Both the position numbers and the translations under genes were made by a program. This document shows positions 1-10,109 of a stretch of 64,000 nt of DNA, one piece after another. Origin of the DNA: Gyrodactylus bullatarudis (Eukaryota > Platyhelminthes > Monogenea > Gyrodactylidea > Gyrodactylidae); contig SSNU01000249.1 in NCBI GenBank assembly GCA_012064415.1, forward strand, positions 1-64,000, read 5' to 3'. Under the pieces are notes generated by a model that saw only the letters and a list, made by a program, of their open reading frames with translations, was not told the DNA's origin and did no database searches. Position 1 is the stretch's first letter. Every line of letters starts with the position of its first letter.

Positions 1-640
1 ATCAATTCAAATACTTAATATAATACCAGAATATTCCGTCACATTAAAACCATGTTGGAACTCACAATTTGGAACAATTTGGTCAAGATTTGGCAATTGG
101 TTCCATTGATTTTCGGATGAATATCTCAAATGAAATGATGATGTGAATATATTGAATGTCTTTATACCTTGTCCCCTTTCTTCCTTGGTAATGCTTTTAG
201 GAAGTTCCAGTCTGACTTCTTTTCGAGAATCTGCCAAGGCCACTCATTGCCCATGGACATGTGACAACGAGTATGGCTGAGAATGTTCGGCATACACAAT
301 AGAATCAAAATTGATCATTATGATATTCTGTCGATTCATCGATTTTTGAAATACAGTATTTTCTTTTTCCACTGCCTAAGACTTTTCTTGTTCGCTTAGT
401 AGCCTGAAAACTTATTTATTCAACTTCGTCACCAGCCATTGCTATCCACGTGAGCTAGAAAGCTATTTCGTTGTAAGAACTCATAGGCCTCTGTCAAAAC
501 ATCATTTGATAGCATATTTTTTCTGTGATGAAGGTTGAAGATATGCTTTACAGCATCCGAGATAAGGGGTCGTAATTTCGATAAAGAATATTACTGTTAT
601 TAGTCTTTGAACTCATGAGGATGGTAAGATAAGACAGACG
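1..640. other. no recognisable feature
   Basis: A+T-rich sequence before the first PLE end. A 79-codon open stretch on the minus strand (7-243) begins with GTG directly after a stop and matches no family I recognise, so it is not called. Confidence 0.4.
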
Positions 641-645
641 TGATA

Positions 646-689
646 TAAAGTGATAAATGTTATACTTGCCTGGGTCTCTTCAGACTCTA
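646..689 (-). ncRNA. hammerhead ribozyme relic of PLE end
   Basis: On the minus strand the core CTGAAGA is intact. Helix I pairs 684-689 with 646-651 (six pairs, one G-U). The second core box has decayed from GAAA to CAAG, so the copy is probably inactive. It lies just downstream of the minus-strand PLE tail at 812-1610, where the terminal unit of that element should be. Confidence 0.6.
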
Positions 690-811
690 CCCCGGTAAAG
701 TGTATCATATTATACTGCATTGACTTGAACCCTTCAATTGGCCGGCTACTCAATACAAATGGTGGGGGAGTTGCACTCTAACAAATTGAATTTGCTATGT
801 ACATGGTCATT

Positions 812-1610
812 GCTTCTAATTCCTTTTTAATGAAAGGAATAACTTGTAGTTGTTCACTATGTCTATCTCGTTTACCTCTTTGCTGGGCCAGTTTTTCCTT
901 TTATCTTCTCGTTTATTACAGGTTGGCTTTAAATCTGATTAACACCTACTGTTTCTTTTCAAATTTTGCCAAATCTTTAATTTCAGTTGGGTCACCACAT
1001 TGCACTGGTGTTAGTTGATTATCGATTTTTATCAACTTCTCGTTGTTTTCCGGTTCATCTCTAGTTTTATTATATGTAGAACTGATTTTTGGTTCGGCGA
1101 TTGTTTCAAGAAATTTTGAGATTTGTGTCCTCTTCATATGAACTTCATGCCTTTTGAAACATAATTTCATTGCCATTATCTTTGACACGTGCAAGTCCGT
1201 CTCAGCTTAATGATGAAGTGTTTTTTTCACGCTTTCGAGATTTAACGCTCTCACCTTGCAAGGCTTGCCCAAATTGACCGATAGAGGATTTTGAAATTAG
1301 ATTCATCTGCTACGTGACTTGTTTCTCTGATATGGTCTTGAACTGAACTGGTATGCTTCGGATTCAAATGTACATTGACTCTTTCACCGAGGGGTTAAGT
1401 TGTTTTACCAACATAAGTTGTCTCTTGGATGGGAATGCTTCTCAATACAACTGTTTGGATATACATCTCGTTTCAAGATCAGCCTTGATCTTTCGTCTCT
1501 CACATATTCTTTTGAAATCAATCTTTCTATTGAAAGGAAAGCAATACTTACTTTTTTCGATTTCTTTCGGCGAGAAGCTATGAAATAGCAAGAACTGAGT
1601 AAGAGCATTT
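812..1610 (-). pseudogene. Penelope-like element, 3' coding relic (end of RT, GIY-YIG, tail)
   Basis: Minus-strand translation in several frames follows the C-terminal third of the PLE protein seen better preserved at 41264-43736. It has the thumb region (IERLISKEYVRDERS), the GIY-YIG endonuclease region (about 1201-1404, broken), then HEVHMKRTQISKF and RDEPENNEKL. The last part reads KRDRHSEQLQVIPFIKK, the conserved basic plus QxxxxxF tail of these elements. Frameshifts and stops make it non-functional. PLEs copy RNA into chromosomal DNA, with the GIY-YIG domain making the nick. Identification as PLE is firm; exact ends are not. Confidence 0.8.
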
Positions 1611-1619
1611 GACTTTCGA

Positions 1620-2927
1620 TGATAACTAGGTTGGAAAATAAATGGAATAAAATATTGAAAAATATCTTAAAAATGGCGAATAAATCGCAATTTTATTTTT
1701 GAAAATGTAAAAATGGGGGGAAACTTTAGTCCAGTGCGTTAGCATACGAAATACAAGTTTTTTTTGAATGTTTAATTCTTATCATGAAAATAATTTAGTT
1801 TTGAAAAATTTCTTTCAACACAAGTTGAAATCGGCTTCCAACTCAACAAAAGATTGTACTCCAAAGTACTAATATTTTCATCTTCCATTTTTCATTTTTT
1901 GAATTTTTTCGGTGTCACTGGCTTTTCAAGTATTTTAAAGGACCCCCTTTATATCGAGATTCTGCACGATTTCAATTCCTTTCCCTAATGAAGTTTAATA
2001 ATTCTTCATTTTTTATTCAATAGTTTTTAATAGCTTCAACCCATTTTGTAATGAACGGAGTTGGAGGCCTTTTCAAATCGGAGAGGAAATCTCTGCGTGA
2101 TTTATTTTTAATGGTGCCTTAACAGAGCCTAGGTAAGAAATTAATAGGAGAAGATGGGAAATCGAGACAAAAGAGGACACAAAAGGATTGGAAAAAATGG
2201 AAACTTGAGATTAAAATCGCAAAATTATCTAGGAAACTGAAAGGTGTAGAGAATTAATTTTTTGATATTTTTTAAAAAGCACAGTTGATTATGATATCAA
2301 AAATCGAAAAAATCGCACATTTTCCACCCTAATGATAGCTATACGTTTTAAAGACTAACATGGAACAAATGAAAACCGGTGTAAATTTTCATCAAAATCA
2401 GAATTAAACATTTTAATTCTAATCAAAACAGATTGAGCGAAATTGTTTTTACTATGACATGTAAGAATTTCATGCCATCTTGAGTTATAGAAATTGATTC
2501 ATCTGGCACTTCAGCAATATACGAGCAATAAAGTCTTAAGTGAGCTAAAACACTTAAAATACAAATTAATTTATCAAGTTTAATACATTACTCAAAAAAT
2601 ATATTTATTTCAAAATAAATTTATTTGAGTGAATCCAATTTATGTTCAATGATAAGCGGAATTAATAATATTAGAGAATCATATAGGTGAGTGATGAAAC
2701 ATTATTTTATAATGTACTGGTACTATAACCTATATTTTGCCAAGTTAAAATAATTAAATTCTATATTTATGAGAAAATGGAAAAATAAAAGATGAATTTT
2801 TCATTCTTAAGATTAACACACGTAATCTCTACATACGGATTGAAAATAGTCATGTGAACACAGGCTATCAAATTTTTTTTACCTACACAATAAAAAAATT
2901 TCCGAATGAAAAAAAACAAATACATCT
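1620..2927. other. no recognisable feature
   Basis: A+T-rich, no coherent coding or repeat structure seen. Confidence 0.35.
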
Positions 2928-3009
2928 TGTAGAACATGTTAAGTTTAGTTGAAATCCAAATTTAAGAAAATTTGAACGTGTATTCTTCGAGCTATTTGAC
3001 TTAAACCAA
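2928..3009 (-). repeat. dispersed repeat, inverted copy of 8409-8488
   Basis: The reverse complement matches 8409-8488 with few differences. In both places it lies a short way downstream of a family-2 hammerhead on the same strand (3202-3243 minus; 8331-8371 plus). It is therefore probably the 5' region of that PLE family. Confidence 0.6.
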
Positions 3010-3201
3010 AAAGCTGACCCTCAACCTTTTCGATGCTAAAAAAATGCAAGCCTAACAATAGGTTTGTCTTGATCTGAACACACCAGACCAAAGAAAAAAT
3101 AATGTTTTCGATCGAATGGAAAATTCTTTATTCAGAAACATTACGATATCACCGAATTTCATGAATATTTTAAATAAAGAAAGAAATTGATGCGAGTTAT
3201 T

Positions 3202-3243
3202 TCACAAATAAGGTCTTTATTTCGGGCATAATTATCAGTGTGA
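3202..3243 (-). ncRNA. family-2 hammerhead ribozyme, damaged core
   Basis: This is an inverted copy of the ribozyme at 3692-3742. Helix I is TCACA/TGTGA (3202-3206 with 3239-3243). The GAAA box and the pairing segment ATGCC are present, but the first box reads CTGATAA instead of CTGATGA, which should abolish cleavage. Confidence 0.6.
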
Positions 3244-3312
3244 TACATGCTATATAAGTACAAATTTCGAAACATTAAATCACATAATCATTGGCTCATA
3301 GCTCATTCTTAA

Positions 3313-3465
3313 CATAGTCTCCAAAAGAACCATGTAAAGCCAATAAACCTCCCAAAACCAAGAGAAAGATATCAAATGGCCTCCCAACCCCCTCCCAGAA
3401 AAAGAAGACGAGAAGAGTTGGAAACAAACCAACAAATCACTCAATTCTTCCCTATAACCCAATAA
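3313..3465 (+). pseudogene. PLE C-terminal tail with PIP-box-like end
   Basis: An open frame with no own start codon needed. It reads through a proline/lysine stretch, a basic cluster (PRKRRREE), then TNQQITQFFPITQ and a stop. The order (basic cluster, then [NQ]xxIxxFF, then stop) matches tails of other PLE copies here, although the family-2 ribozymes flanking it show this is a different subfamily. NQQITQFF resembles PCNA-interacting peptides. The rest of the protein is missing. The CCAAT, TATA-like and hammerhead unit follows at once on the same strand. Confidence 0.55.
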
Positions 3466-3691
3466 TTATTATATTTTTTGCTTTTCAATTTTGTTAAACA
3501 CCCTTAGATACATACAAAAAGATACCTAACACTAATTAATACCTATTTACACATTTAAAAACTGTTAAAGATTTAATTTCTTGTTCAAACCATGCTTCTT
3601 ACCTGCAAAAGGTAGGAACCAATTATATTTTTATGTTGAAATTGGACCAATAAGGTCGTGTCTTGTAAAATTCTAAAAACTGTATTTATAT

Positions 3692-3742
3692 GGCATGTAT
3701 CACACTGATGAGTATGCCCGAAATAGAGATCTTTATTTGTGA
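3692..3742 (+). ncRNA. family-2 hammerhead ribozyme (intact core)
   Basis: Type I hammerhead. Helix I TCACA (3700-3704) pairs with TGTGA (3738-3742). Core boxes are CTGATGA and GAAA. Helix III is a five-pair hairpin with a GATC loop. The cleavage site is after ATT at 3737. The segment between the boxes (TATGCC) is complementary to GGCAT at 3692-3696, the possible pseudoknot strand. ACCAAT lies about 40 nt upstream. Confidence 0.78.
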
Positions 3743-3748
3743 AATACT

Positions 3749-5227
3749 CTGGCATCTTCTTATTTCATTATATTCTTCATTAGTTTTTCGGAGAGCGTTC
3801 TAAGAAATTCTCTTCTAGATTTCTTAGGATTTTTTATTTGGTCGTGCCATTTCAAGCTGAATAGCACAAACGCGTTGTACCCAGCAATATCTATCATGTT
3901 CCAGAAAAGCGTAAGGGGCCAGCGTAAGGTTTTTCTTCTGCACGAATGATTTTCGACTAATTGATCCAATACATCTACTCCACCTTTTGTGAAATTGTAG
4001 TATGAAATGACTTCGGGAGTTTGAGGTGGGTTCGGTCTCAAATCGGGATGTAAGGTTGATAAAATTAGGCTTGTTCTTTTTCTGACCATATCTAAGAATG
4101 CTTGTCGGTTCAGAATAAATTATTTGTTGATGGTCTTTCTCGATATTCTTATTCTGAAAACTAGGAGGTAAAAATTTTGAAACTAACAAGCTGCTCATCA
4201 ATCGTCAACTTGTCAGATGGACAGTAGGATTTACTTGAGTTTGAAGTAAAAATATCAAAAATTTCTCTGATAGGTCGTAATTTATCTCTTGAGAGGACAA
4301 AAGATCTCGTACATTTATCATCGAATCGAAAAAATCTTTTTATTTCTCTAAATCTAGAATAGGTCATAGACTCTTTGACTTCTAATGAGCCGTATTCCAT
4401 GCCCCACAATTCTTCTAACTCCATGTTCTTCTGCTTAGATACTCCAAAGTACAGACATATTCCGATCCAAGATTTGAGATCTTCGATTGTTATTGCTTTC
4501 ACGATTTTATTTTGAGAGGAAATAAATTTGTTAGAATAAATCTTGGATGAGAAGCAAAATTTTTTCATCAATCAGCAAGCTGAAGAAAGCAGCTCCGTGA
4601 TCAACTACTTTTCTTGAAATAGAATTCAATTCTGGCGAAAAACGAATGATATTCTGCTTACATATTTTAGATATTCTAGGGATGTTGAAAAATTCGCAAG
4701 ATCCGCATTTCGAGGTAATAGATATTTTATTTGAATTATCTTCAATGGAATTTTCCTCTTCTTCACTCTTGGATTCTTCATTATTGATAAGAAAATCTTC
4801 TTCTGAGCCATCATAGCTTGATCCCTCATAATCTGAATAGGAAATCTCAGACTTCACTGCTTTAAAGACTCGGCAAAATAGGTCTTGATCAGACATGGTT
4901 TATCGATAAAATGAAAAGATGTCAGCATTAGGAAAATAGATTGTTATTATCAGTTAATTAACGAAAAAATAACACAATTATAGGCATAAAAAACATTTTC
5001 TTTATACTGGGGTCAATCTGACCCCAGATAATCGTTTACGTATGTAAAAAGTTTAGTTTATTTGTTTTAGAAGTAATATGAAAAATGACATATCTGATTT
5101 TTTTCTAGGAAACAAATAAAAAAACTTGGATGAATCGAAATTTTATGAAAAAATAATAATAAATAAAAAAGTTACATGGTTTCAAGGTGTCGGTGGGGTC
5201 AGGTTGACCCCAATATCCGTATGAGGG
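3749..5227 (-). mobile_element. piggyBac element, one end lost
   Basis: The right end is convincing. The sequence outward reads CATACGGATATTGGGGTCAA on the minus strand and abuts TTAA at 5228-5231, the piggyBac target. A palindromic GGGGTCA...TGACCCC block occurs twice near this end (5009-5027 and 5195-5213). The left end is missing; it seems to have been cut off by the PLE end that stops near 3748. Confidence 0.7.
3760..4896 (-). pseudogene. piggyBac transposase
   Basis: The N-terminus (from 4896) is acidic and serine-rich, as in piggyBac. The DDE_Tnp_1_7 core follows, with WIGICLYFGVSK, YSRFREIKRFFRFDD, KLRPIREIFDIF, then DKLTIDEQLVSF. After an internal deletion around 4150-4200 the frame resumes at PEVISYYNFTKGGVDVLDQ, which carries the last catalytic Asp, and RRKTLRWPLTLFWNMIDIAGYN. 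The middle of the catalytic domain, including another catalytic Asp, is missing and the frame shifts at least twice, so this is a dead transposase. No C-terminal zinc-binding cysteine array is visible. Confidence 0.85.
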
Positions 5228-5231
5228 TTAA

Positions 5232-5529
5232 AACCTTTGGTCGTACACCCTAAAACTCTTGTTTTATCCTAGCAATATCCTACCACTACATGCTTGGAAT
5301 ATACCAACAGATATCTAAGAAATTATCTGTCAAGGCTTATGTATGTGATGAAGATGTATGATTCAATGTTACAGTTGAAAAATAAAAAATAAAATTTAGG
5401 GAAACAGAATGACTTTTAATATCATCAGTCAATTGTGTTTGTTAGGTAAATACTGCCAAGCTTCTTCGAAAATACTTTCAGATTCAAATAAATGACTCAT
5501 TTAGAGGATTTGGAAGTTAAGTGGATATT
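5232..5529. other. no recognisable feature
   Basis: Short A+T-rich spacer between the piggyBac end and the next PLE end. Confidence 0.35.
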
Positions 5530-5569
5530 TAGTAATAAAGCATATATTTCAACGGATCTCGTCAGACTA
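5530..5569 (-). ncRNA. hammerhead ribozyme of PLE end
   Basis: Core boxes CTGACGA and GAAA are intact. Helix I is TAGT/ACTA (5566-5569 with 5530-5533). Helix III is a short A-T hairpin. The cleavage triplet would be ATT. On the same strand CCAAT (5621-5625) and TATAAA (5584-5589) lie upstream. The pairing between the interbox segment and the upstream CCGGT is only partial. Confidence 0.65.
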
Positions 5570-5680
5570 TTACACCGGCAAGATTTATATAATAAATTCG
5601 ATGAGCAATAATATCCTCTGATTGGTTACATCATTGCAGAGCACAAAAGGGGGTTTAAGGTTGGTTTGCAGTATCCATGA

Positions 5681-6095
5681 TCATTGTTTCCTTTTTACGT
5701 ATCTATCCATCGTTGGTTGCCCACTTAGACTTTTACGTTTTCTACCTTTTTTGCTAATTGCCTTCTTTGTACCGTGGATACTGTTAATTACGGGCTGAGA
5801 TTCAATTAGATTATCAGCCACCGTTGACTTTTCTGGATTTTTGTTTTTATTCTTAGATGTAATTGTTACTGGGGCAGAAAACTGGAGATCATTTGGGGGA
5901 GGCGTAGTTGCAACTACTTGCTCATTTTGTTCAATTATCACTCCAACTTTGCTTGTATTGGGTTTCTAGGTGGAACTGCAAATAGGGTAATTTTCAAGTA
6001 GCTTTGCGGCTCTATTAAGCTTAAATTTGTTTGTAAACTTGCTTTTTCCCATCAGGCCTGACATAGTAGCCAGGATTTTTTGCTTACACAAGGCT
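5681..6095 (-). pseudogene. PLE C-terminal part, distal piece
   Basis: Minus strand: LCKQKILATMSGLMGKSKF and so on, then a variable linker with EKSTVADNLIESQPVI, a basic cluster (KKGRKRK) and the ending SGQPTMDRYVKRKQ. The ending fits QxxMxxYV, a PIP-box form. The reading continues in the piece at 7141-7250; a Merlin element splits the two. One in-frame stop is visible in the linker. The element's promoter and hammerhead follow downstream at 5530-5630. Confidence 0.75.
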
Positions 6096-7140
6096 GGGCT
6101 AAATACCAGTTTAGAGGCATCAACTATTTACTTGCAGTGATACTATTGATAAGTAGTCTATGATCGTAAAATACAAAATAAAAAGTATTTTTATTCATAA
6201 AATCTATTCAATACTCACTACTCAAGATTGAAAGCAGATAAATCCAAAATCAGTGAAATTTCCAAAATATACAAAATAATTTATAATACCAACCAATATT
6301 AACAACATTTATTTAAAATATAAGATTTTTTTTTAATATAAGCAAAAACCGCTAACTATAATTAATGCAACATGCTATCCATACAAGATATTAATCTTAC
6401 TAATGTAGAAAAGCTAACAGCTAACATGTTAGCCATTGCCAGAAATGACAAGAAAGGTTTAGTTGAGATGTGCCAACGCCTAAAACTAATACCATTACAT
6501 GCTAACCATGATGATTGTAATGGGTTCATCAATCGCGTTAATATCAAGATTGGGGGTAAAGGAATGAAGGTATAGATAGATGAATCCTCTTTTGTTCATC
6601 GAAAATATCATCGAGGCCATATTCTTGCCAATTCAAACATATGGGTTTTTGGTGGAGTTGACGAATAAGGAAAAGTTTTCATGCAGACTGTTCCAGACCG
6701 TAAAAAGACCACGCTTCTTAGAATAATCAAAGAGAAGATTTTGCCTGGCTCGATCATTATTTCTGATGAGCACAAATCATACAAGAAGCTCAAACTGGGG
6801 AGCTGCTAAAAGGGATGGTAGAAAAGTGACAAATAAACGAAAAAATTTATTGGACAGCTATTTAATGATGTATATTTTCAGAAGAAATAATCATAATAAT
6901 ATCTTTGAAGCAACAATCAATACTATTTCGGAGATTTATAGAGTTCAATAAATATTTACCCATTAAATCCAATATTTTCCTCTTTAGTGAATCAATATAG
7001 TTTAATAAGTGTTTAATATCTTATAGTGCTAGTAGAATATTCATTAGTATGAAATAATTTAATAAAGTAATGTATATACTTATAAGTAATCACATAAAAA
7101 CTAAATAAAAACCAGGTGCCCCTAAACTGGTATTTAGCCC
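6096..7140 (+). mobile_element. Merlin (IS1016/ISXO2-like) transposon in a PLE
   Basis: Terminal inverted repeats start GGGCTAAATACCAGTTTAG on both sides (6096 onward and up to 7140). The element interrupts a PLE coding region: the PLE reading on the minus strand goes from KADAYFIKKLNPP (7141 onward) to LCKQKILA (up to 6095). I see no clean 8-bp target duplication (ACAAGGCT on one side, AAGGTGGG on the other), so it may be decayed. Confidence 0.7.
6372..6950 (+). pseudogene. Merlin-type transposase relic
   Basis: The N-terminal part starts at ATG 6372 and includes MCQRLKLIPLHANHDDC. The DDE core follows with IDESSFVHRKYHRGH, SNIWVFGGVDE, MQTVPDRKKTTLLRIIKEKI and PGSIIISDEHKSYKKL. Both visible Asp motifs are in place. 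In-frame stops (in the codon before IDESS and after GVDE) and a late frameshift break the gene. The VFGG, PDR and SDxxxxY motifs are typical of the IS1595/ISXO2 fold used by Merlin. It encodes the transposase of the surrounding 1.05-kb element. Confidence 0.75.
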
Positions 7141-7250
7141 AAGGTGGGTTCAACTTTTTGATGAAATAGGCATCCGCTTTCATCTTCTGAGGATCACTAG
7201 GATTGTGTAAACGTTGAAAGCATTTAAATAAATAAAAAAGGGTACAGTGA
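7141..7250 (-). pseudogene. PLE C-terminal part, proximal piece
   Basis: Minus-strand NPSDPQKMKADAYFIKKL, the segment following GIY-YIG (compare NPGEPCKVRASNLESAEKHF at 43.5 kb). It is the other half of the PLE relic at 5681-6095. Confidence 0.65.
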
Positions 7251-7409
7251 AAATTTGAATAATAATCGCTTTATAATAATAATAATTCTAACAAAATTAC
7301 CAAATATTTTAGCCAACAAAATTAATAGTTTAAGGGGGAAGTATTTTATTGGAGTTCAATAAAAATTGATAGTGATTCATGCAAAACAAGACAAGTAAGT
7401 TTCAGTTGT

Positions 7410-7642
7410 GCTGAGAGCTCAAACCAAATCTGTGTCCAGTTCAATCTACAGCCCCAGCAAAAATTATAGAGTTGGCAAAATGTGAAACTAACGATAAGTC
7501 AACAGCAGTTGATAATCAAATCATCAGTCAGCCTATAATTAGTGAAAAGGGAGAGAAGAAAAACTGCTCGACAACAAAACGAAAGAGGAAGAGACACAGT
7601 GGGCAGTTACAGATCGATGGTTTTCTAAAAAGACAAAAGTAA
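7410..7642 (+). pseudogene. PLE C-terminal tail
   Basis: Starts near ELKPNLCPVQ, the end of the GIY-YIG region. It continues through a linker with DKSTAVDNQIISQPIISE, a strong basic cluster (TTKRKRKRH) and SGQLQIDGFLKRQK before the stop at 7640-7642. The last eight-residue core QLQIDGFL fits the PIP-box rule (Q, two any, aliphatic, two any, two hydrophobic). CCAAT and a hammerhead follow on the same strand. Confidence 0.7.
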
Positions 7643-7764
7643 TCACAAAGCCGAGAGCAATGCATCAAACCTCCTCCTCCTCCTGCACTATTGTCAATAA
7701 GAAAATGAACCAATGGAAGGTCCGCAATCGATTATTACAATTAGTATTCAAATGTTACGGGGTA

Positions 7765-7804
7765 GAGTCTGAAGAGACCTGGCGAAATATAACGTTTATC
7801 ACTC
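7765..7804 (+). ncRNA. hammerhead ribozyme of PLE end
   Basis: Helix I GAGT (7765-7768) pairs with ACTC (7801-7804). Core boxes CTGAAGA and GAAA are intact. Helix III is ATA/TAT with a seven-base loop. Predicted cleavage is after ATC at 7800. The interbox segment ACCT can pair with GGGT just upstream. Confidence 0.75.
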
Positions 7805-7904
7805 AAACCTTGTTCTCTAAACCTTCCAAATGAGTTTTGAATCTGACTCATTGACAGTGAAATCTATATTATCCCTGGCATGTTACATATATGTTCAAAC
7901 ATTA

Positions 7905-8175
7905 CAAGTAAAAGCTCTGTAAAGTGACACGACTTGTTGGAAATTGAAGTGTTACTTTCACAATAATTTTGACCAATAGAATTGCGTTATTTCTCGGCCA
8001 ATCAAAATAAAGCAATATTCTCTCGAAAAAAATTTAAAAAGTGTTTTAAGAAATGTCCATTTTTTACTCGATTTTTTTCAATAGACCAATAATATTCAAT
8101 TCAAATTAGCCCTATATATACGAGGATCTATCCCCTTTAAATTTATCTCTTCTCACTTTACAGGGCTTCTACCTG
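7905..8175. mobile_element. short TA-flanked MITE (CTCTGTAAAGT family)
   Basis: A 271-bp element with inverted ends: left CAAGTAAAAGCTCTGTAAAG, right CTTTACAGGGCTTCTACCTG. TA lies on both sides (7903-7904, 8176-8177). The same ends recur at 39151 and 40761. It has no coding capacity; a Tc1/mariner-class transposase is the likely mover. Confidence 0.7.
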
Positions 8176-8330
8176 TATCATGTATGTAATCAAAATGCAT
8201 CCCACCCTAGGGTGGGAAATATCAATCATCATAAAAGTATGATAGATTCAGATAAACCCCAACACAAAAAGTGAGCCAATCAGATTCTCTTATATTTTTT
8301 CTTCGTAATTTCATATATATTTGGCATGTA

Positions 8331-8371
8331 GAGGCTGATGAGTATGCTTGAAATAAAAGCACTAATTCCCA
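8331..8371 (+). ncRNA. family-2 hammerhead ribozyme, partly decayed
   Basis: CTGATGA and GAAA are intact and GGCAT upstream can pair with ATGCT between the boxes. Helix I is reduced to GG/CC and helix III has mismatches. CCAATC lies upstream. Activity is doubtful. Confidence 0.55.
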
Positions 8372-8408
8372 CATTTTCTGCATCCTTTCTTACTTTCTCA
8401 ATATTTTT

Positions 8409-8642
8409 GATTTAAGTCTAATAGCTCGAAAAATACACGTAAAGATTTTCTTAAAATTTGGATTTCATTTAAACTCAACATGTTCTACAAGAAATACAGT
8501 TAATTACACAGATGATGAATTGCTAGTCGAATATTTTTCATACCAGAATTATATTTATACCTCTCTGCCTTGACCTCGATGACTATTAGATAGAATCTCA
8601 ACAACCATCAAAATCGAATATTTGCACTCTCGCATCTTCTCT
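8409..8642 (+). repeat. PLE-family repeat with an inverted partner at 13655-13812
   Basis: 8409-8488 matches the inverted copy at 2928-3009. 8495-8642 is matched in inverted orientation by 13655-13812 (for example CTAGTCGAATATTTTTCATA, seen reversed near 13770). These arms enclose the Tc1 relic and the decayed pogo element. Confidence 0.65.
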
Positions 8643-8654
8643 TCCTTGTTAGAG

Positions 8655-8903
8655 TAAAATATTTAAATATAGAATCTAGGGAAATGATTTTATTTGACAT
8701 TAATTCATAATTTCCGAATGTACCTATAGAAGATACCCTCACAATAGTAATATCTTTTATAAATGAACATGAAGGTTTTGACATAAGTAGTGACGAAATA
8801 ACAGATCTTATTAGGATATGTTGTACCAATGTTTCTTCAAAACTAGGTGTTCATTCAGGATCTCCTTTAAGTCCTCTTCTGGCAGATATCTTCTTGGGAT
8901 GGA
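8655..8903 (+). pseudogene. PLE reverse transcriptase fragment
   Basis: The plus strand reads SREMILFDIN, then FPNVPIEDTLTIVISFINEH (motif A region, catalytic Asp in FD), EITDLIRICCTNV and SGSPLSPLLADIFLGW (motif B). It aligns with 48474-48893, but about 13 residues before motif B are deleted and a stop follows SFD. Only the fingers/palm part is left. Minus-strand reading over the same stretch is a shadow. Confidence 0.7.
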
Positions 8904-9019
8904 AGAGAATACGAAGGGTTGCTAGTCCGATGACCTGACATCTTAAAGCGAAAACCATGCTGCTTCGATTTCTAATTTTTCTATTCTATATGAGAACCCA
9001 GAGGATAACAGCACAGATG

Positions 9020-9511
9020 TGTGGGTGAAGGAGAAATTCTTTATCAACATGTGGAGGCAGTGTCATGGTATGGGGGTACATCACAAAAGAAAGAACTGGT
9101 AACCTTGTTTTCATAGAGGAAAGACTTAATTCGAAAACATACCAACAACTTTTAGAAGATCAATTGTTACCGTTTAAAGAAGAAATGGAAAAATCCCAAA
9201 TAATTTTTCAACAAGATAATGCACCGTGTCATCGTTCTTTATCAACAAAAACATGGTTTCAAGAGAATGGAATATCGGTATTGCCATGGCCTGCTCGAAG
9301 CCCTGACCTGAACCCTATTGAGAACTTGTGGGGAATTTTATCTCAAAAAGTTTACTCTCAGGGAAGAGTATTTTCAAACAGGCAGGAACTCATCAAGAGG
9401 ATTGAGGAAGAGTGGAGATTAATTCCCGAAGAGACTTTAGCTAATTTATATTGCTCTATGTCAAAAAGATGTTTAAGAGTAGTAGAAGGAAAAGGAGATT
9501 TTACAAAATAA
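9020..9511 (+). pseudogene. Tc1-like transposase, C-terminal half
   Basis: Open from 9065 to a stop at 9509-9511. Motifs in order: GGSVMVWGYI, LVFIEERLNS, FQQDNAPCHRS (second Asp) and LPWPARSPDLNPIENLWG (catalytic Glu), with the usual Tc1 C-terminal helix region. Upstream, VWVKEKF is in another frame and a TGA precedes it, so the HTH half and first catalytic Asp are lost or unreadable. The 34 residues between the second and third catalytic residues fit DD34E. No inverted termini were found. Confidence 0.85.
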
Positions 9512-10109
9512 AAGTGAACAAATATGTTTTGTCGTTTTCTAATTCAATGAAAAATCGTAAATTTGTATTTTTGAGAATATCAATGAACCAATAAGTTCGG
9601 GAGTAATCATATCTAGAAGAGTAAGAAATTTCCTTTTTAATGGTATATTTTACATCTTGAAGGTATTTTTTATAAATGAGCTAGAAGCAATTTTAAGTGA
9701 ATAAATTCATTTTGTCGACCACTATATAAACCTAATTTGTGTGTTCAAAAGAATTATTCATTTAATCTAAAACTACCATGGCCTATGTGAGCTTTTTCAC
9801 TTTTTTCTCTTCACTGTTGCTATTTATTGAAGAGTTTTTGGTGTTTTTTCAGCTAACATAATATTCTTATTTCCATTCATGACTCTCATATTCTTTAACT
9901 TATACTATTTCTTTATAAATTGTAAGACATTATTTTTTATTCAAACCTAAACTTTTATCATTTTCAAAGAGAGACCACTGATGATCCTTTGAGAAATGCA
10001 CATTTGGTTATAAATATATTTTTTCATATATTTCTAAATTATGTATTTAAGTGGATTTTCGGACGTTTTTGAACAACAACGTAAATCACTCGAACGTAAG
10101 AATCTTATA
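9512..10109. other. no recognisable feature
   Basis: A+T-rich spacer between the Tc1 relic and the pogo-like terminal repeat. Confidence 0.35.

Noticed and set aside
7..243. 79-codon minus-strand open frame at the window start
   Set aside because: Starts with GTG after a stop, no family motif, no splice support.
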